Source: Bacillota bacterium
GTDB lineage: Bacteria > Bacillota > Clostridia > Lachnospirales > Lachnospiraceae
NCBI GenBank assembly: GCA_023386315.1
Contig: JAEWJZ010000013.1
Location: 1 to 64,000, forward strand
DNA length: 64,000 bases
Direction of reading: 5' to 3'
Part shown: piece after piece, positions 31,281 through 40,756 of the stretch
How positions within the stretch are numbered: the first letter of the stretch is position 1
How the letters are laid out: each line of letters opens with the position of its first letter
Program-made: the position numbers and the translations under genes
The notes under the pieces: model-generated
Seen by the model: the letters and a program-made list of their open reading frames with translations, nothing else
What the model was told of the DNA's origin: nothing
Database searches by the model: none

Positions 31281-32474
31281 ATGACAAAATTAGAAGTGAA
31301 GCATCTGTATAAGATATTTGGTGCCACCCCCAGCCGGGTGATGGAGCGATTAAAAAAAGGCCAGTCTAAAAATGAAATATTAAAAGAAACAGATCATGGG
31401 ATTGGTGTAAATAATGCAAGCTTTGCAGTGGAAGAAGGAGAAATCTTTGTAGTCATGGGGCTTTCCGGAAGCGGAAAGTCGACTTTAATCAGATGCCTCA
31501 ACCGTCTGATCGAACCCACCAGCGGAGAAGTCTATATTGACAATGAAAATATCATGCAATGTGATAAGGCACAGTTAAGAGAAGTAAGAAGAAAAAAGAT
31601 AGGTATGGTATTTCAGAACTTTGCGCTGCTGCCCCACCGCACCATTGAAGAAAATGTGGCATTTGGTCTTGAAATACAAAACATAAATCTGGAAGACCGT
31701 ACAAAGAAAGCAATTGAAGCTCTGGAACTGGTGGGACTGAAGGGTTATGAAAAATCCATGCCATCTGAACTCAGCGGAGGTATGCAGCAGCGGGTGGGTC
31801 TGGCAAGAGCATTGGCTACCAATCCGGATATCTTACTGATGGATGAAGCATTCAGCGCACTGGATCCATTAATTCGAAAAGAAATGCAGGATGAATTGCT
31901 TTCTCTTCAGTCTAAAATGCAGAAAACAATTATTTTCATCACCCATGACCTTGATGAGGCATTAAAAATAGGTGACAGAATTGCGATTATGAAGGACGGA
32001 GAGATTGTCCAGATCGGAACGCCGGAAGAGATTTTAAAGAACCCTGCCAATGATTATGTAAAAGAATTTGTTCAGGGGGTAAACCGTGTAAAAGTCGTAA
32101 CTGCCGGTTCGATTATGAAACCTGCAGGCACACTGGTATACACAAAAGACGGTGCCAGAGTGGCAGTCAGAAAAATGACGGAAGCCAACATATCCAGTGT
32201 TTTTATGGTAGATAAAGAAAAGAAATTAAAGGGCATTATCACGATTGAAGATACCATGCAGTTAATCAAATCCGGCAAGGATGATTTAAGTGATATTATC
32301 GATCGTGATATCTGTGAAGTTACGCCTGATGCTTTGATTGAAGATTTAATACCATTATTTATGAATTCAAAATATCCGGTTGTGGTAGCTGATGAGGAAC
32401 GCAGAATCCTGGGAATTATCTTTAAGGTATCCGTACTGGCCGGAATAATGGGAGAGGAGGCAGTATATGATTAG
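31281..32474 (+). CDS. opuAA: Glycine betaine/proline ABC transporter ATPase with CBS domains
   Basis: A 397-residue ProV/OpuAA-type ATPase. Walker A is GLSGSGKST, the signature is LSGGMQQR, Walker B is ILLMDEAFSALDP, and two CBS domains fill the C-terminus (from about residue 275 to 395, VRKMTEANISSVFMV and ICEVTPDALIEDLIPLFM). In the OpuA family the CBS pair senses ionic strength or c-di-AMP and gates uptake. It is the first gene of an importer with the permease overlapping its end by 8 bases. Initiation codon context is weak. Confidence 0.93.
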   Translation: MTKLEVKHLYKIFGATPSRVMERLKKGQSKNEILKETDHGIGVNNASFAVEEGEIFVVMGLSGSGKSTLIRCLNRLIEPTSGEVYIDNENIMQCDKAQLREVRRKKIGMVFQNFALLPHRTIEENVAFGLEIQNINLEDRTKKAIEALELVGLKGYEKSMPSELSGGMQQRVGLARALATNPDILLMDEAFSALDPLIRKEMQDELLSLQSKMQKTIIFITHDLDEALKIGDRIAIMKDGEIVQIGTPEEILKNPANDYVKEFVQGVNRVKVVTAGSIMKPAGTLVYTKDGARVAVRKMTEANISSVFMVDKEKKLKGIITIEDTMQLIKSGKDDLSDIIDRDICEVTPDALIEDLIPLFMNSKYPVVVADEERRILGIIFKVSVLAGIMGEEAVYD

Positions 32475-33306
32475 ACTTCCAATTGGAATTTACGTAGAAA
32501 AGGGTGTTGACTGGATGACGATCCACTGGTCGTCGTTTTTTACAGGGATAAAAACAGGCATAGAGGCAATTATAAATGGATTTGAGTTTATATATATTGG
32601 AATACCGTTTGTTATTATGCTGGTTATGATTGCAGGGCTTGCATACTTTACAGCTGGAAAGAGAACTGCAATATTTTCAGTGGCAGGCTGTCTGATTATT
32701 AAAAGTATAGAATTATGGGAAATGACCATGAGTACATTTGCCCTTGTTACAACGGCAACCTTAATTGCCCTTATGATCGGTGTCCCTCTGGGCATCTGGA
32801 TGTCAGGTAGTGACCGGCTGAATAAAATAATGAGGCCGGTTCTGGATTTCATGCAGACGATGCCTGCATTTGTGTATCTGATTCCAGCCGTTTACTTTTT
32901 TGATCTGGGTCCGGTGCCAGGTGCTGTTGCAACGATCATATTTGCCATGCCCCCGATTGTACGTCTGACAAGTCTGGGGATCAGACAGGTGCCTGCCGAC
33001 GTGGTGGAGGCCTCTAAGTCTTTTGGAGCAACCCAGAAACAGATGCTCTTTAAGGTGCAGATTCCCTTAGCGATGCCCACAATTCTGGCTGGTTTAAATC
33101 AGACCATTATGCTGTCCCTGTCAATGGTTGTAATATCTGCCATGATTGGGTCAGGAGGACTTGGTGATGTTGTATTGAAGGGAATATCCCAGATGAAGAT
33201 CGGTGATGGTTTTGAAGGCGGTCTTGCTGTGGTAATTTTGGCGATGATATTAGACCGGATCACACAAAGTGCAGGCAAATCAAAAAAAGGGAAAGCCCAA
33301 AAGTAG
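32467..33306 (+). CDS. opuAB: Glycine betaine ABC transporter permease
   Basis: A 279-residue membrane protein with six to seven hydrophobic segments and the EAA loop (VVEASKSFGATQKQMLFKVQIPLAMPTI in parts). The PAFVYLIPAVYFFDLGPVPG segment is typical of ProW/OpuAB. It has a strong GGAGAGGAGG ribosome site inside the end of the ATPase gene. Unlike BusB of lactococci it is not fused to the binding protein, which follows as a separate lipoprotein. Confidence 0.93.
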   Translation: MIRLPIGIYVEKGVDWMTIHWSSFFTGIKTGIEAIINGFEFIYIGIPFVIMLVMIAGLAYFTAGKRTAIFSVAGCLIIKSIELWEMTMSTFALVTTATLIALMIGVPLGIWMSGSDRLNKIMRPVLDFMQTMPAFVYLIPAVYFFDLGPVPGAVATIIFAMPPIVRLTSLGIRQVPADVVEASKSFGATQKQMLFKVQIPLAMPTILAGLNQTIMLSLSMVVISAMIGSGGLGDVVLKGISQMKIGDGFEGGLAVVILAMILDRITQSAGKSKKGKAQK

Positions 33307-33343
33307 TGATTAATCAATTATGAATCAGGAAAGGAAAGATTAA

Positions 33344-34213
33344 ATGAAGAAAATTTTAGTATGTGTATTAACATTAGGATTAGCGGCAGGTCTGATAACC
33401 GGATGTTCCTCCAACAGCAGCAAGGTGGAGGCAAAGAAGATAAAAATCGGGTATGTGAACTGGTCTGAAGGAATTGCCATGACGAACCTGGCAGCGGCAA
33501 TACTTGAAAATAAACTGGGCTATGAGGTAGATATGGTACTTGCAGATGTGGCTCCTGTTTTCACCTCGCTGGCAAGCGGAAATACAGATCTGTTCCTGGA
33601 TACGTGGCTGCCTGTTACACATAAGGAATATATGGATAAGTATGGAAAAGACATTGTAGATCTGGGCGTTGAATATGAAAATGCAGGTATTGGTCTCGTA
33701 GTTCCGTCTTATGTTGAGATTGACAGCATTGATCAGTTAAATGACAAAAAAGATGAATTTGGCGGAAAAATCATAGGAATTGATTCCGGAGCCGGAATTA
33801 TGAATGCTACAGAATCTGCAATTGACAAGTATGGTCTTAATTATCAGCTGGTAAGCGGAAGCGGTCCTGCAATGACCGCATCTTTAAAAAAGGCAATTGA
33901 TAATAAGGAACCAATTGTTGTAACTGGCTGGACGCCTCACTGGATGTTTGCACGGTGGGATTTAAAGATTTTAAAAGATCCCCAGGGTATTTACGGTGAT
34001 GCAGAAAACATACATGCATACGGCCGGAAAGGATTTGAGGAAGACATGCCGGGAGCAGCCGAATTTATTAAGAATTTCAAATTATCAGATGAGGAATTAT
34101 CCGATTTAATGGCTAAGATTGAAGACAGTAAGGCGGAACCCATCGAGACGGCTAAAAAATGGATGGATGAGAATGAAGATCTGGTAAATAAATGGATTGG
34201 GAAGGAGGGATAA
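33344..34213 (+). CDS. opuAC: Glycine betaine-binding lipoprotein
   Basis: A 289-residue OpuAC/ProX-type binding protein with lipobox LITGC (Cys ~21). The ligand cage is suggested by the aromatic residues in YVNWSEGIA, DTWLPVTHKEY and TGWTPHWMFARWDLK. It presents betaine or a similar quaternary amine to the permease. Ribosome site AGGAAAGG. Confidence 0.92.
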   Translation: MKKILVCVLTLGLAAGLITGCSSNSSKVEAKKIKIGYVNWSEGIAMTNLAAAILENKLGYEVDMVLADVAPVFTSLASGNTDLFLDTWLPVTHKEYMDKYGKDIVDLGVEYENAGIGLVVPSYVEIDSIDQLNDKKDEFGGKIIGIDSGAGIMNATESAIDKYGLNYQLVSGSGPAMTASLKKAIDNKEPIVVTGWTPHWMFARWDLKILKDPQGIYGDAENIHAYGRKGFEEDMPGAAEFIKNFKLSDEELSDLMAKIEDSKAEPIETAKKWMDENEDLVNKWIGKEG

Positions 34214-34217
34214 TTTT

Positions 34218-34493
34218 ATGATTTTTGCCGGTCTGGTCTTTGTGTTTTTGTCCATTGTTTTCGGCTGTCAGCAAGTCCGAAGATTACTGGCCGGAGAATC
34301 AGAATTATCTCAGAAGGAAGAACGGATCAGTATTTTGTTCAGTAATTATTTAAAGGGAGATGCATTCCTGCTATTTCTGCTATGGGGATTAAAGCATTAT
34401 CCCGTTCCTTATCTTTTTGAGGCAGCAGGTATTTTATTTTTAATTGCCACGTTTATATTTCTGAAAAGTATGGCTATTATTTTAAAAAATTAA
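34218..34493 (+). CDS. Small hydrophobic protein at the end of the betaine operon
   Basis: A 91-residue protein from ATG 34218 behind AAGGAGGG, 4 bases after the binding-protein stop. Two or three hydrophobic segments (residues ~2-18, 45-55, 65-85) and a charged middle. It is co-transcribed with the betaine importer and ends at the operon terminator. Family not recognised; a transporter accessory role is possible. Confidence 0.65.
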   Translation: MIFAGLVFVFLSIVFGCQQVRRLLAGESELSQKEERISILFSNYLKGDAFLLFLLWGLKHYPVPYLFEAAGILFLIATFIFLKSMAIILKN

Positions 34494-34507
34494 AACTTTA
34501 ATAGAAG

Positions 34508-34547
34508 ACTGCTTAAGGGAAATTGCTCCCTTATAGCAGTTTTTTTT
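34508..34547 (+). terminator. Terminator of the betaine operon
   Basis: ACTGCTTAAGGGA and TCCCTTATAGCAGT form a stem of about 13 bp with one bulge, then seven T. Confidence 0.88.
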
Positions 34548-34612
34548 AAATTGACTGGAAAAATTTAGAAAATTATAAGAATTTTAATATTTAATTCATT
34601 ATAACCCCCCGC

Positions 34613-34618
34613 TATAAT
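34613..34618 (+). promoter_or_regulatory. -10 box of the MacA-like gene
   Basis: TATAAT 37 bases before the start codon. The -35 at 17 bases is poor (TTTAAT), and a CCCCCC run lies between. Confidence 0.45.
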
Positions 34619-34654
34619 AAGATAGAGACTGATACTGATATGGAGGGTACGGGC

Positions 34655-36034
34655 ATGAAATTGTTCAAGAAGAAAAAAGAAGAAGAGGTTTTGGTGGCTG
34701 AGACCGGACCTATGGCAGATGATGATTTTGAAAAAGAACTTAAAAATCTGATGTCTGAGGAGCATGCAGGTAAAAAGAAGAAGAAGCTGTTTAAGAAAAA
34801 ATGGAGCAGGAAGAAAAAAATAATCGTGGGCTCTGCGATTGCTGCAGTGTTCCTTTTTATTGCCTTTCGCAGTGCTGCAAGCGGAAAAAGTGCGGTAATG
34901 CCTGTTACGGTAACACCTTTAAAGAAAGGTGAGGTTACGGAGATTCTTTCCGTAAGCGGTCCGGTACAGGGAACCGACAGCGTGGAGGTTGTTTCCAATT
35001 TACATGCTGAGATTCTGGATCTTCCGGTTAAAGAGGGTGACAGGGTAGAAAAGGGGCAGCAGCTGGCCACTCTTGATGATAAAGATGCGAAAAAAGAGGT
35101 GGATATCGCACAGAATGCCTATGATCTTGCTGTCAGTACATATAAGGATAAGCAGCTGGAAGCTGAAAATGGATATGCCAAGGCAAAGCAGGATTTTGAA
35201 GAGGCAAAAGCAAATTACAACAGAACGCTCCTTCTTTACCAGGGAGGAAGTGCAACAGGAGTTGAGCTGGAAACTGCATCCAATAATATGAATGATAAAG
35301 CAAGGGAGATGACCACCTATACCCTGAAAGATGGAAAACCGGTAGCCAATGAATCCTACTCCCTGCAGATTGAAAAAGAAGCATTTGAGCTGGAGCAGAA
35401 AAAAGAAGCGCTGCAAAATACAAAAGTCACCAGTCCGATCGCAGGAACCGTTGTGCGTGTAAACTGTAAGGTGGGCCGTTTTGCAGATAAAACAGACGAC
35501 GACAAACCCATGTTTATCATCAATAATCTGGATGTGTTAGAGATGAAGATCAATGTCAGCGAATATTCCATCGGTAAAGTAAAAGTTGGGCAGCCGGTTG
35601 ATATCAATGCCGACATCTTAAATGGTGAGACCGTAAAAGGAGAAGTTACTGCAATTTCGCCAACAGGAGAAGAAAAGGGAGGCGGTTCTACGGAACGTGT
35701 CATTCCTACCACCATCCGTATTATTGATCAGAACTCAAAGCTGATTGCCGGAATTACGGCGAAGGCCAGAATTGAACTGCAGAAAGCCGAAGATGCATGG
35801 GTAGTTCCCATATCTGCATTAATCCAGAATCCCGATGGAAGTATGGCAGTAGCCTCTGTCGTTAATAACACTGTGAAATACATTCCTGTAAAAACAGGTG
35901 TGGAAAGTGATATTGAATCGGAGATTATTCCGGAAGAAGAGGGTGCTTTAACAGAGGGTCTCCAGCTCATCGAAGCCCCATCCTCCATGATCACAGATGG
36001 AATGACGGTACATGTGCTTCCGTCTCAGCCGTAG
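34655..36034 (+). CDS. Membrane-fusion (MacA/HlyD-like) adaptor of an ABC exporter
   Basis: A 459-residue protein from ATG 34655 behind GGAGGG. A very basic cytosolic N-terminus of about 50 residues precedes one membrane anchor (IIVGSAIAAVFLFIAF). The outside part has a split lipoyl/barrel-sandwich domain (VKEGDRVEKGQQLATLDD, later VTSPIAGTVVRVNCKVG), a coiled-coil hairpin (~residues 140-240) and beta-barrel domains. It would join the ATPase and permeases downstream in exporting a peptide, antibiotic or lipid. Substrate unknown. Confidence 0.9.
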   Translation: MKLFKKKKEEEVLVAETGPMADDDFEKELKNLMSEEHAGKKKKKLFKKKWSRKKKIIVGSAIAAVFLFIAFRSAASGKSAVMPVTVTPLKKGEVTEILSVSGPVQGTDSVEVVSNLHAEILDLPVKEGDRVEKGQQLATLDDKDAKKEVDIAQNAYDLAVSTYKDKQLEAENGYAKAKQDFEEAKANYNRTLLLYQGGSATGVELETASNNMNDKAREMTTYTLKDGKPVANESYSLQIEKEAFELEQKKEALQNTKVTSPIAGTVVRVNCKVGRFADKTDDDKPMFIINNLDVLEMKINVSEYSIGKVKVGQPVDINADILNGETVKGEVTAISPTGEEKGGGSTERVIPTTIRIIDQNSKLIAGITAKARIELQKAEDAWVVPISALIQNPDGSMAVASVVNNTVKYIPVKTGVESDIESEIIPEEEGALTEGLQLIEAPSSMITDGMTVHVLPSQP

Positions 36035-36046
36035 GGGGGATGCTGT

Positions 36047-36814
36047 ATGTGGAAAAAGAAAGAAGTGATACCTGACTATATTACCCAGAATGTCAGCGAG
36101 GATCTGATTAAACTGGTTGATATGGTAAAGATATATGATACCGGCTCCATTAAGGTTCTGGGATTAAAGCGGGTGAACTTAACAATTAAGCGGGGAGAGT
36201 TCGTGGCCATCATGGGGCAGTCAGGCTCCGGAAAGTCCACGCTCATGAATATACTTGGGTGTCTGGACCGTCCTACCATGGGGCATTATTATCTGGATGG
36301 TATCGATACTGCTGACATGCCGTCTGATGATCTATCTGCCATCCGGAACCGTAAGATCGGATTTGTTTTCCAGTCCTTCAATTTAATATCCAGAACCTCT
36401 GCCTTAAAGAATGTGGAGCTTCCCATGACTTATGCCCACATCTCAAAAAAAGCAAGAGAAAAAAGGGCGCTGGAGCTTTTGGAGCGGGTCGGTCTGGGAA
36501 CGAGGTATGAACACATGCCTAATGAACTTTCCGGAGGTCAGAGGCAGAGGGTTGCGATTGCGAGAGCTCTGGCCAATGAACCGCCGCTCATTCTTGCAGA
36601 TGAGCCCACCGGTAATTTAGACTCAGCCTCATCGGTAGAAATTATGGAATTGTTCTCCAAGCTTCATAACGAAGGCGCAACTGTTGTATTAGTTACTCAC
36701 GAAGAGGATATCGCGGCGTTCACCAACCGGATTATCCGCTTTAGGGATGGCAGTCTGGTCAGTGATACTCCCAATATTCCGGTGTCGAATCAGAGCGGGG
36801 AAGCATTATGCTGA
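36047..36814 (+). CDS. MacB-type ABC exporter ATPase
   Basis: A 255-residue LolD/MacB-class ATPase. Walker A is GQSGSGKST, the signature LSGGQRQR, Walker B LILADEPTGNLDS. An N-terminal extension of about 25 residues precedes the nucleotide domain. It is 12 bases after the adaptor and overlaps the first permease by 7 bases. Confidence 0.93.
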   Translation: MWKKKEVIPDYITQNVSEDLIKLVDMVKIYDTGSIKVLGLKRVNLTIKRGEFVAIMGQSGSGKSTLMNILGCLDRPTMGHYYLDGIDTADMPSDDLSAIRNRKIGFVFQSFNLISRTSALKNVELPMTYAHISKKAREKRALELLERVGLGTRYEHMPNELSGGQRQRVAIARALANEPPLILADEPTGNLDSASSVEIMELFSKLHNEGATVVLVTHEEDIAAFTNRIIRFRDGSLVSDTPNIPVSNQSGEALC

Positions 36815-38016
36815 GAGAAAATATGAGTATGGCAATGCATGCCATAAAATCCAATAAAATGCGTTCATTTCTTACCATGCTGGGCATCATTATCGGTATT
36901 GGCGCAGTGATTGCCATTGTATCGGTAGGAGACAGCATGAGAAATGTTTTTACAGATGCTTATAAAGACGTGGGGATTAACCGGGCGCTTATTCTGGTAT
37001 CATGGGAAGTGACAGATTTCCGCTCTTCCGATTATTTTGACAGAGATGAGATGGAGCGGGTAAAAGAGATCTTTCATGATAAGATCGAGTATATTGACAG
37101 CAATTCCAGTGCTGATACAGAGGCTGTGAACCGTTTAAAGAAGGTAAAGTTCGAGTTTCAGGGAGTCGATTATAATTATATGAACGTTCAGCCGCAGAAT
37201 ATTATTTACGGCAGATTTATAAATGAAGCAGATGTTAAAAAGGCGGCAAACCACGTGGTGCTGGAGGATAAAGGCGCAGTGGCGCTGTTCGGTACAGCTG
37301 ACTGCGTAGGACGTACATTCCGCATGATTGTCAATAAGGACACTCAGGAATATACTGTGGTGGGTGTATATCATAAAGATTTATCCCCCATGGCTGCCAT
37401 GCTTCTTGGCAACGGACAGAAACAGGCCGGATTTATACCTGACACCGTTGTCAGCAGAAAAGGCGATAAGTTTCAGGTGCTGAACTTTTATGTCCGCGAC
37501 GGAGTGAATATGAATGAATTTCTTCCGGAGTTAACCAGATATATTGCAAAGGCAAAAGGAAGAAAAGAATCAGAAATAAAAGTCATGTCTGTAGCAGATC
37601 AGATGGGAAGCGTGGACTCCAAGCTTTCCGCCATGTCTGCAGCGGTAGGAGGAATCGCCGCCATCTCTCTTCTGGTAGGCGGAATCGGAATCATGAACAT
37701 CATGATGGTGTCTGTAACAGAGCGTACCAGGGAAATCGGAATCCGCAAAGCCCTTGGTGCCAGAACCAGGGACATTATGATTCAGTTTTTAACAGAATCG
37801 GCACTGATGTCTGCATGCGGAGGCATCATTGGAATCATCCTCGGAGTGACGATTGTAATGATTGGAGGAGCGGTTTTAAAAACAGCCGTAATCGTAAGAC
37901 CCTCCGTGGTCGTTCTGGCTGTTGGGTTTTCGGGGCTGGTTGGAATATTTTTCGGTATTTATCCGGCTTCGAAAGCGGCAAAGGCAGATCCGATAGAAGC
38001 TTTGAGGTATGAATAG
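36808..38016 (+). CDS. MacB/FtsX-type ABC permease, copy 1
   Basis: A 402-residue permease with one N-terminal membrane helix, a large extracellular MacB core (~residues 45-280) and three C-terminal helices. SVTERTREIGIRKALGA is the family hallmark. It is about as long as its neighbour and clearly homologous, so the two probably form a heterodimer. Confidence 0.92.
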   Translation: MLRENMSMAMHAIKSNKMRSFLTMLGIIIGIGAVIAIVSVGDSMRNVFTDAYKDVGINRALILVSWEVTDFRSSDYFDRDEMERVKEIFHDKIEYIDSNSSADTEAVNRLKKVKFEFQGVDYNYMNVQPQNIIYGRFINEADVKKAANHVVLEDKGAVALFGTADCVGRTFRMIVNKDTQEYTVVGVYHKDLSPMAAMLLGNGQKQAGFIPDTVVSRKGDKFQVLNFYVRDGVNMNEFLPELTRYIAKAKGRKESEIKVMSVADQMGSVDSKLSAMSAAVGGIAAISLLVGGIGIMNIMMVSVTERTREIGIRKALGARTRDIMIQFLTESALMSACGGIIGIILGVTIVMIGGAVLKTAVIVRPSVVVLAVGFSGLVGIFFGIYPASKAAKADPIEALRYE

Positions 38017-38024
38017 GAGGAAGC

Positions 38025-39236
38025 ATGCTGTTTGAAAATATGACTATGGCAGTTCATGCCATAAAAGCGAACAAAATGAGGTCTCTTCTTACCATGCTTG
38101 GAATTATCATTGGTATCGGATCAGTCATTGCCATTGTATCCATCGGTGATACCATGAGGTTTATGGTTTCTGATATCTACAAGGATGCGGGAACAACCCT
38201 TGCTTCTGTATATATCTGGCCCTCCGACGGCAGTGAGATGAGAGACAGCGATTATTTCAACGTGGATGATATTGACCGGATCAAAGAAGTTTACGGAGAT
38301 GAGATCAGTTATATTGACTGCGACTCACGGCAGAATGCGGAAGCTGTTTTCGGCAGAAACAAGGTAAAATTCGCGTTTGAGGGTATTCGCGCCAATTATC
38401 CCGACGTTCATAAGATAAATATCATATACGGCAGGAATTTAAATGAGGGGGACATAAAGGGCAGAAAAAATCATGTTGTTCTGGAGGCGAAAGGCGCGAA
38501 AGAGCTGTTCGGTACGGAAAATGCCGTAGGAAAGACTTTCCGGACGACTATTTACGGAGATACAGAAGATTACGATGTGGTGGGGGTGTACCGCAAGGAG
38601 GAGAATCCATTTGAAGCGATGGCAGGCGGGTCCGATGATAAGAAAGAAGGTTATATGCCTGAGACTTTGTTAGTCTGGCCCAATGATTTTAATTACAATA
38701 TCAGGCTTTACGCAAAGGAAGGAACCGATATGTCTGCTTTTTCTGACCGGTTTTCCCAGTATATAGCAAATACCAAAAACAGAAAGAGAGAGGATGTTAC
38801 CTTTTATTCCGTATCAAACGAAATGGGAAGTGTTGATCAGGTTATGGGCGGTCTGTCTGCGGCAGTAGGCGGAATTGCAGCGATTTCACTTTTAGTTGGC
38901 GGAATCGGAATCATGAATATCATGCTGGTTTCCGTGACAGAACGAACCCGGGAAATCGGCATACGTAAGGCTCTTGGAGCAAAAACCTGGGATGTTATGG
39001 TCCAGTTTCTGACAGAATCGGCCATTCTTTCTGCAATGGGGGGTATTATTGGTGTCATATCGGGAGCAGGACTGGTATTACTTGGAGGGACACTACTTGG
39101 AATGACAGTTATAATCAAACCGATGGTAATTTTAGTGGCGGTTGGATTTTCTGCACTGGTGGGACTGTTTTTTGGGATTTATCCGGCTTCGAAAGCGGCA
39201 GGGAAAGATCCCATTGAAGCCTTAAGATATGAGTAA
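38025..39236 (+). CDS. MacB/FtsX-type ABC permease, copy 2
   Basis: A 403-residue paralogue of the preceding permease, 8 bases downstream behind AGGAGG. Both ends (MLxENMxMAVHAIKxNKMRS and YPASKAAxxDPIEALRYE, in parts) are nearly the same, whereas the extracellular cores differ strongly, as expected if each presents a different surface to the substrate or adaptor. Confidence 0.92.
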   Translation: MLFENMTMAVHAIKANKMRSLLTMLGIIIGIGSVIAIVSIGDTMRFMVSDIYKDAGTTLASVYIWPSDGSEMRDSDYFNVDDIDRIKEVYGDEISYIDCDSRQNAEAVFGRNKVKFAFEGIRANYPDVHKINIIYGRNLNEGDIKGRKNHVVLEAKGAKELFGTENAVGKTFRTTIYGDTEDYDVVGVYRKEENPFEAMAGGSDDKKEGYMPETLLVWPNDFNYNIRLYAKEGTDMSAFSDRFSQYIANTKNRKREDVTFYSVSNEMGSVDQVMGGLSAAVGGIAAISLLVGGIGIMNIMLVSVTERTREIGIRKALGAKTWDVMVQFLTESAILSAMGGIIGVISGAGLVLLGGTLLGMTVIIKPMVILVAVGFSALVGLFFGIYPASKAAGKDPIEALRYE

Positions 39237-39268
39237 AAAGCGCAGCAGCTTTGCTGTGCTTTTTTTTC
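39236..39268 (+). terminator. Terminator of the MacAB-like operon
   Basis: AGCGCAGCA and TGCTGTGCT pair with one wobble around a 4-base loop, followed by eight T. Confidence 0.85.
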
Positions 39269-39314
39269 TAAAAATAAAAAATTCCTTAATAGGCTCGCAA
39301 AGTATCATGTTCTA

Positions 39315-39323
39315 TGCTATAAT
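39315..39323 (+). promoter_or_regulatory. Extended -10 promoter of the cda operon
   Basis: TGCTATAAT, a perfect extended -10, 35 bases before the first gene of the cdaA group. No strong -35 (TCGCAA at 17 bases). Confidence 0.55.
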
Positions 39324-39357
39324 AGGGTGATATCTTATGGTATAGTGAGGAGACCAT

Positions 39358-39786
39358 ATGCTGAGTGAAGAAAAAATAAAAATCATGACCAATCTTGCCA
39401 TGTTTGAGAAACAGGAAGGTAAGAGAATATTTCCGATTAACCGGTACTTCAAAAGTGACTATGTCAGCAGCAAGCTGTTCCGCTCCTTTTTCAGCTACAC
39501 CTTTAGTTTTTTATCCTGCCTCCTTTTATGGGGACTCTATTACATGGAGCGCTGGCTGAATACCATGGATTTAACGAGCCTGACGGGAACGGGAATAAGG
39601 ATTGGTATCATATACGCTGCCGGACTGGCGTTTTATCTGGCCATCAGCATCTATATATATATGAAGCGATACGAACATGCAAGCCGGGGAATGAAGGTTT
39701 ATCTGGCAAAATTAAAGAGACTGGACAAGCGATATGATGGAAACACCAGATCAATAAAAAGAATAAAAGGAGGGCGTACATCATGA
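39358..39786 (+). CDS. Hypothetical membrane protein at the head of the cdaA operon
   Basis: A 142-residue protein with two membrane helices (about residues 45-62 and 80-100), a basic C-terminal tail and GAGGAG ribosome site. It overlaps the next gene by 4 bases (ATGA). Unknown family. Its coupling to the c-di-AMP synthase operon suggests a membrane partner or a cell-envelope function. Confidence 0.65.
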   Translation: MLSEEKIKIMTNLAMFEKQEGKRIFPINRYFKSDYVSSKLFRSFFSYTFSFLSCLLLWGLYYMERWLNTMDLTSLTGTGIRIGIIYAAGLAFYLAISIYIYMKRYEHASRGMKVYLAKLKRLDKRYDGNTRSIKRIKGGRTS

Positions 39787-40730
39787 TGGGCCTTCTTGTA
39801 TTAAGAGAACGACTAAAAGAGTTTTATGCAAGGTATGGAATCTATATCACTCCTGTTATCAAGTTTATTTTCAGTTTTCTGGCTTTTTCCTTGATGAACA
39901 AGAATATTGGATTTATGACGAAGCTGACAGAACCGTTTATCCCTCTGGTTCTGGCTTTGGTCTGCTCTTTTCTGCCTTATGGAGCCATTTCCTTTTTGGC
40001 AGCCAGTTTTATGCTTGTCCATTTATCGGGGATATCAATGGAGGTTACCCTGGTTATGGCTGTATTTATTCTGGTAGTTGGCCTGCTGTATTATGGCTTC
40101 CAGCCGGGAGACAGTTATCTTCTGGTTTTAACACCGGTATTTTTCCTTTTAAAGATCCCCTATGCAATTCCTTTGATTGTAGGACTTTCCGGAGGAATTG
40201 TTTCCGTGATACCGGTAGGCTGCGGTGTTTTTATTTATTTTACCCTTCTTTATGTAAAACAGAATGCCGGAGTTTTAACCAATGATTTATCAGCGGATGA
40301 GATGCAGAAGTTTATGCAGCTGATGAAGAGCCTGCTGGCGAACAAACTCATGTTAATTATGGTGCTTGCTTTTACTCTGGCTCTTTTAATTGTGGTAATA
40401 ATAAAAGGACTGTCCATGGATTATTCCTGGGTAGTGGCGATTATAGCAGGTACAATTGCCCAGCTTAGTGTTATTTTCATCGGAGACATTACAGCGGATG
40501 TATCGGTATCTGTTCTGGAACTCTTTGGAGGAGTTCTTGTTTCCGTTATACTTGCAGCAATCTATACGTTTTTCGTTTTTACAGTAGATTACACACGTAC
40601 GGAATACGTTCAGTTTGAAGATGATGATTATTATTATTACGTCAAGGCGGTTCCCAAGCTGACGGTCAGCACCCCTGATGTAAAAGTTCAAAAAATTAAT
40701 GCCAGAAAACTCCAGAGACCGCAAAGGTAA
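39783..40730 (+). CDS. Polytopic membrane protein upstream of cdaA
   Basis: A 315-residue protein with about eight to nine membrane helices in two blocks, separated by a loop with NDLSADEMQKFMQLMKSLL. The C-terminus is cytosolic and has a DDDYYYYVKAVPK stretch with clustered tyrosines. It overlaps the previous gene and ends 26 bases before cdaA, so the three are probably translated from one message. I do not recognise the family; it may be a CdaA-associated protein of this lineage. Confidence 0.65.
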   Translation: MMGLLVLRERLKEFYARYGIYITPVIKFIFSFLAFSLMNKNIGFMTKLTEPFIPLVLALVCSFLPYGAISFLAASFMLVHLSGISMEVTLVMAVFILVVGLLYYGFQPGDSYLLVLTPVFFLLKIPYAIPLIVGLSGGIVSVIPVGCGVFIYFTLLYVKQNAGVLTNDLSADEMQKFMQLMKSLLANKLMLIMVLAFTLALLIVVIIKGLSMDYSWVVAIIAGTIAQLSVIFIGDITADVSVSVLELFGGVLVSVILAAIYTFFVFTVDYTRTEYVQFEDDDYYYYVKAVPKLTVSTPDVKVQKINARKLQRPQR

Positions 40731-40756
40731 GAAGAACAAAAAGGGAGGTGGATCAC

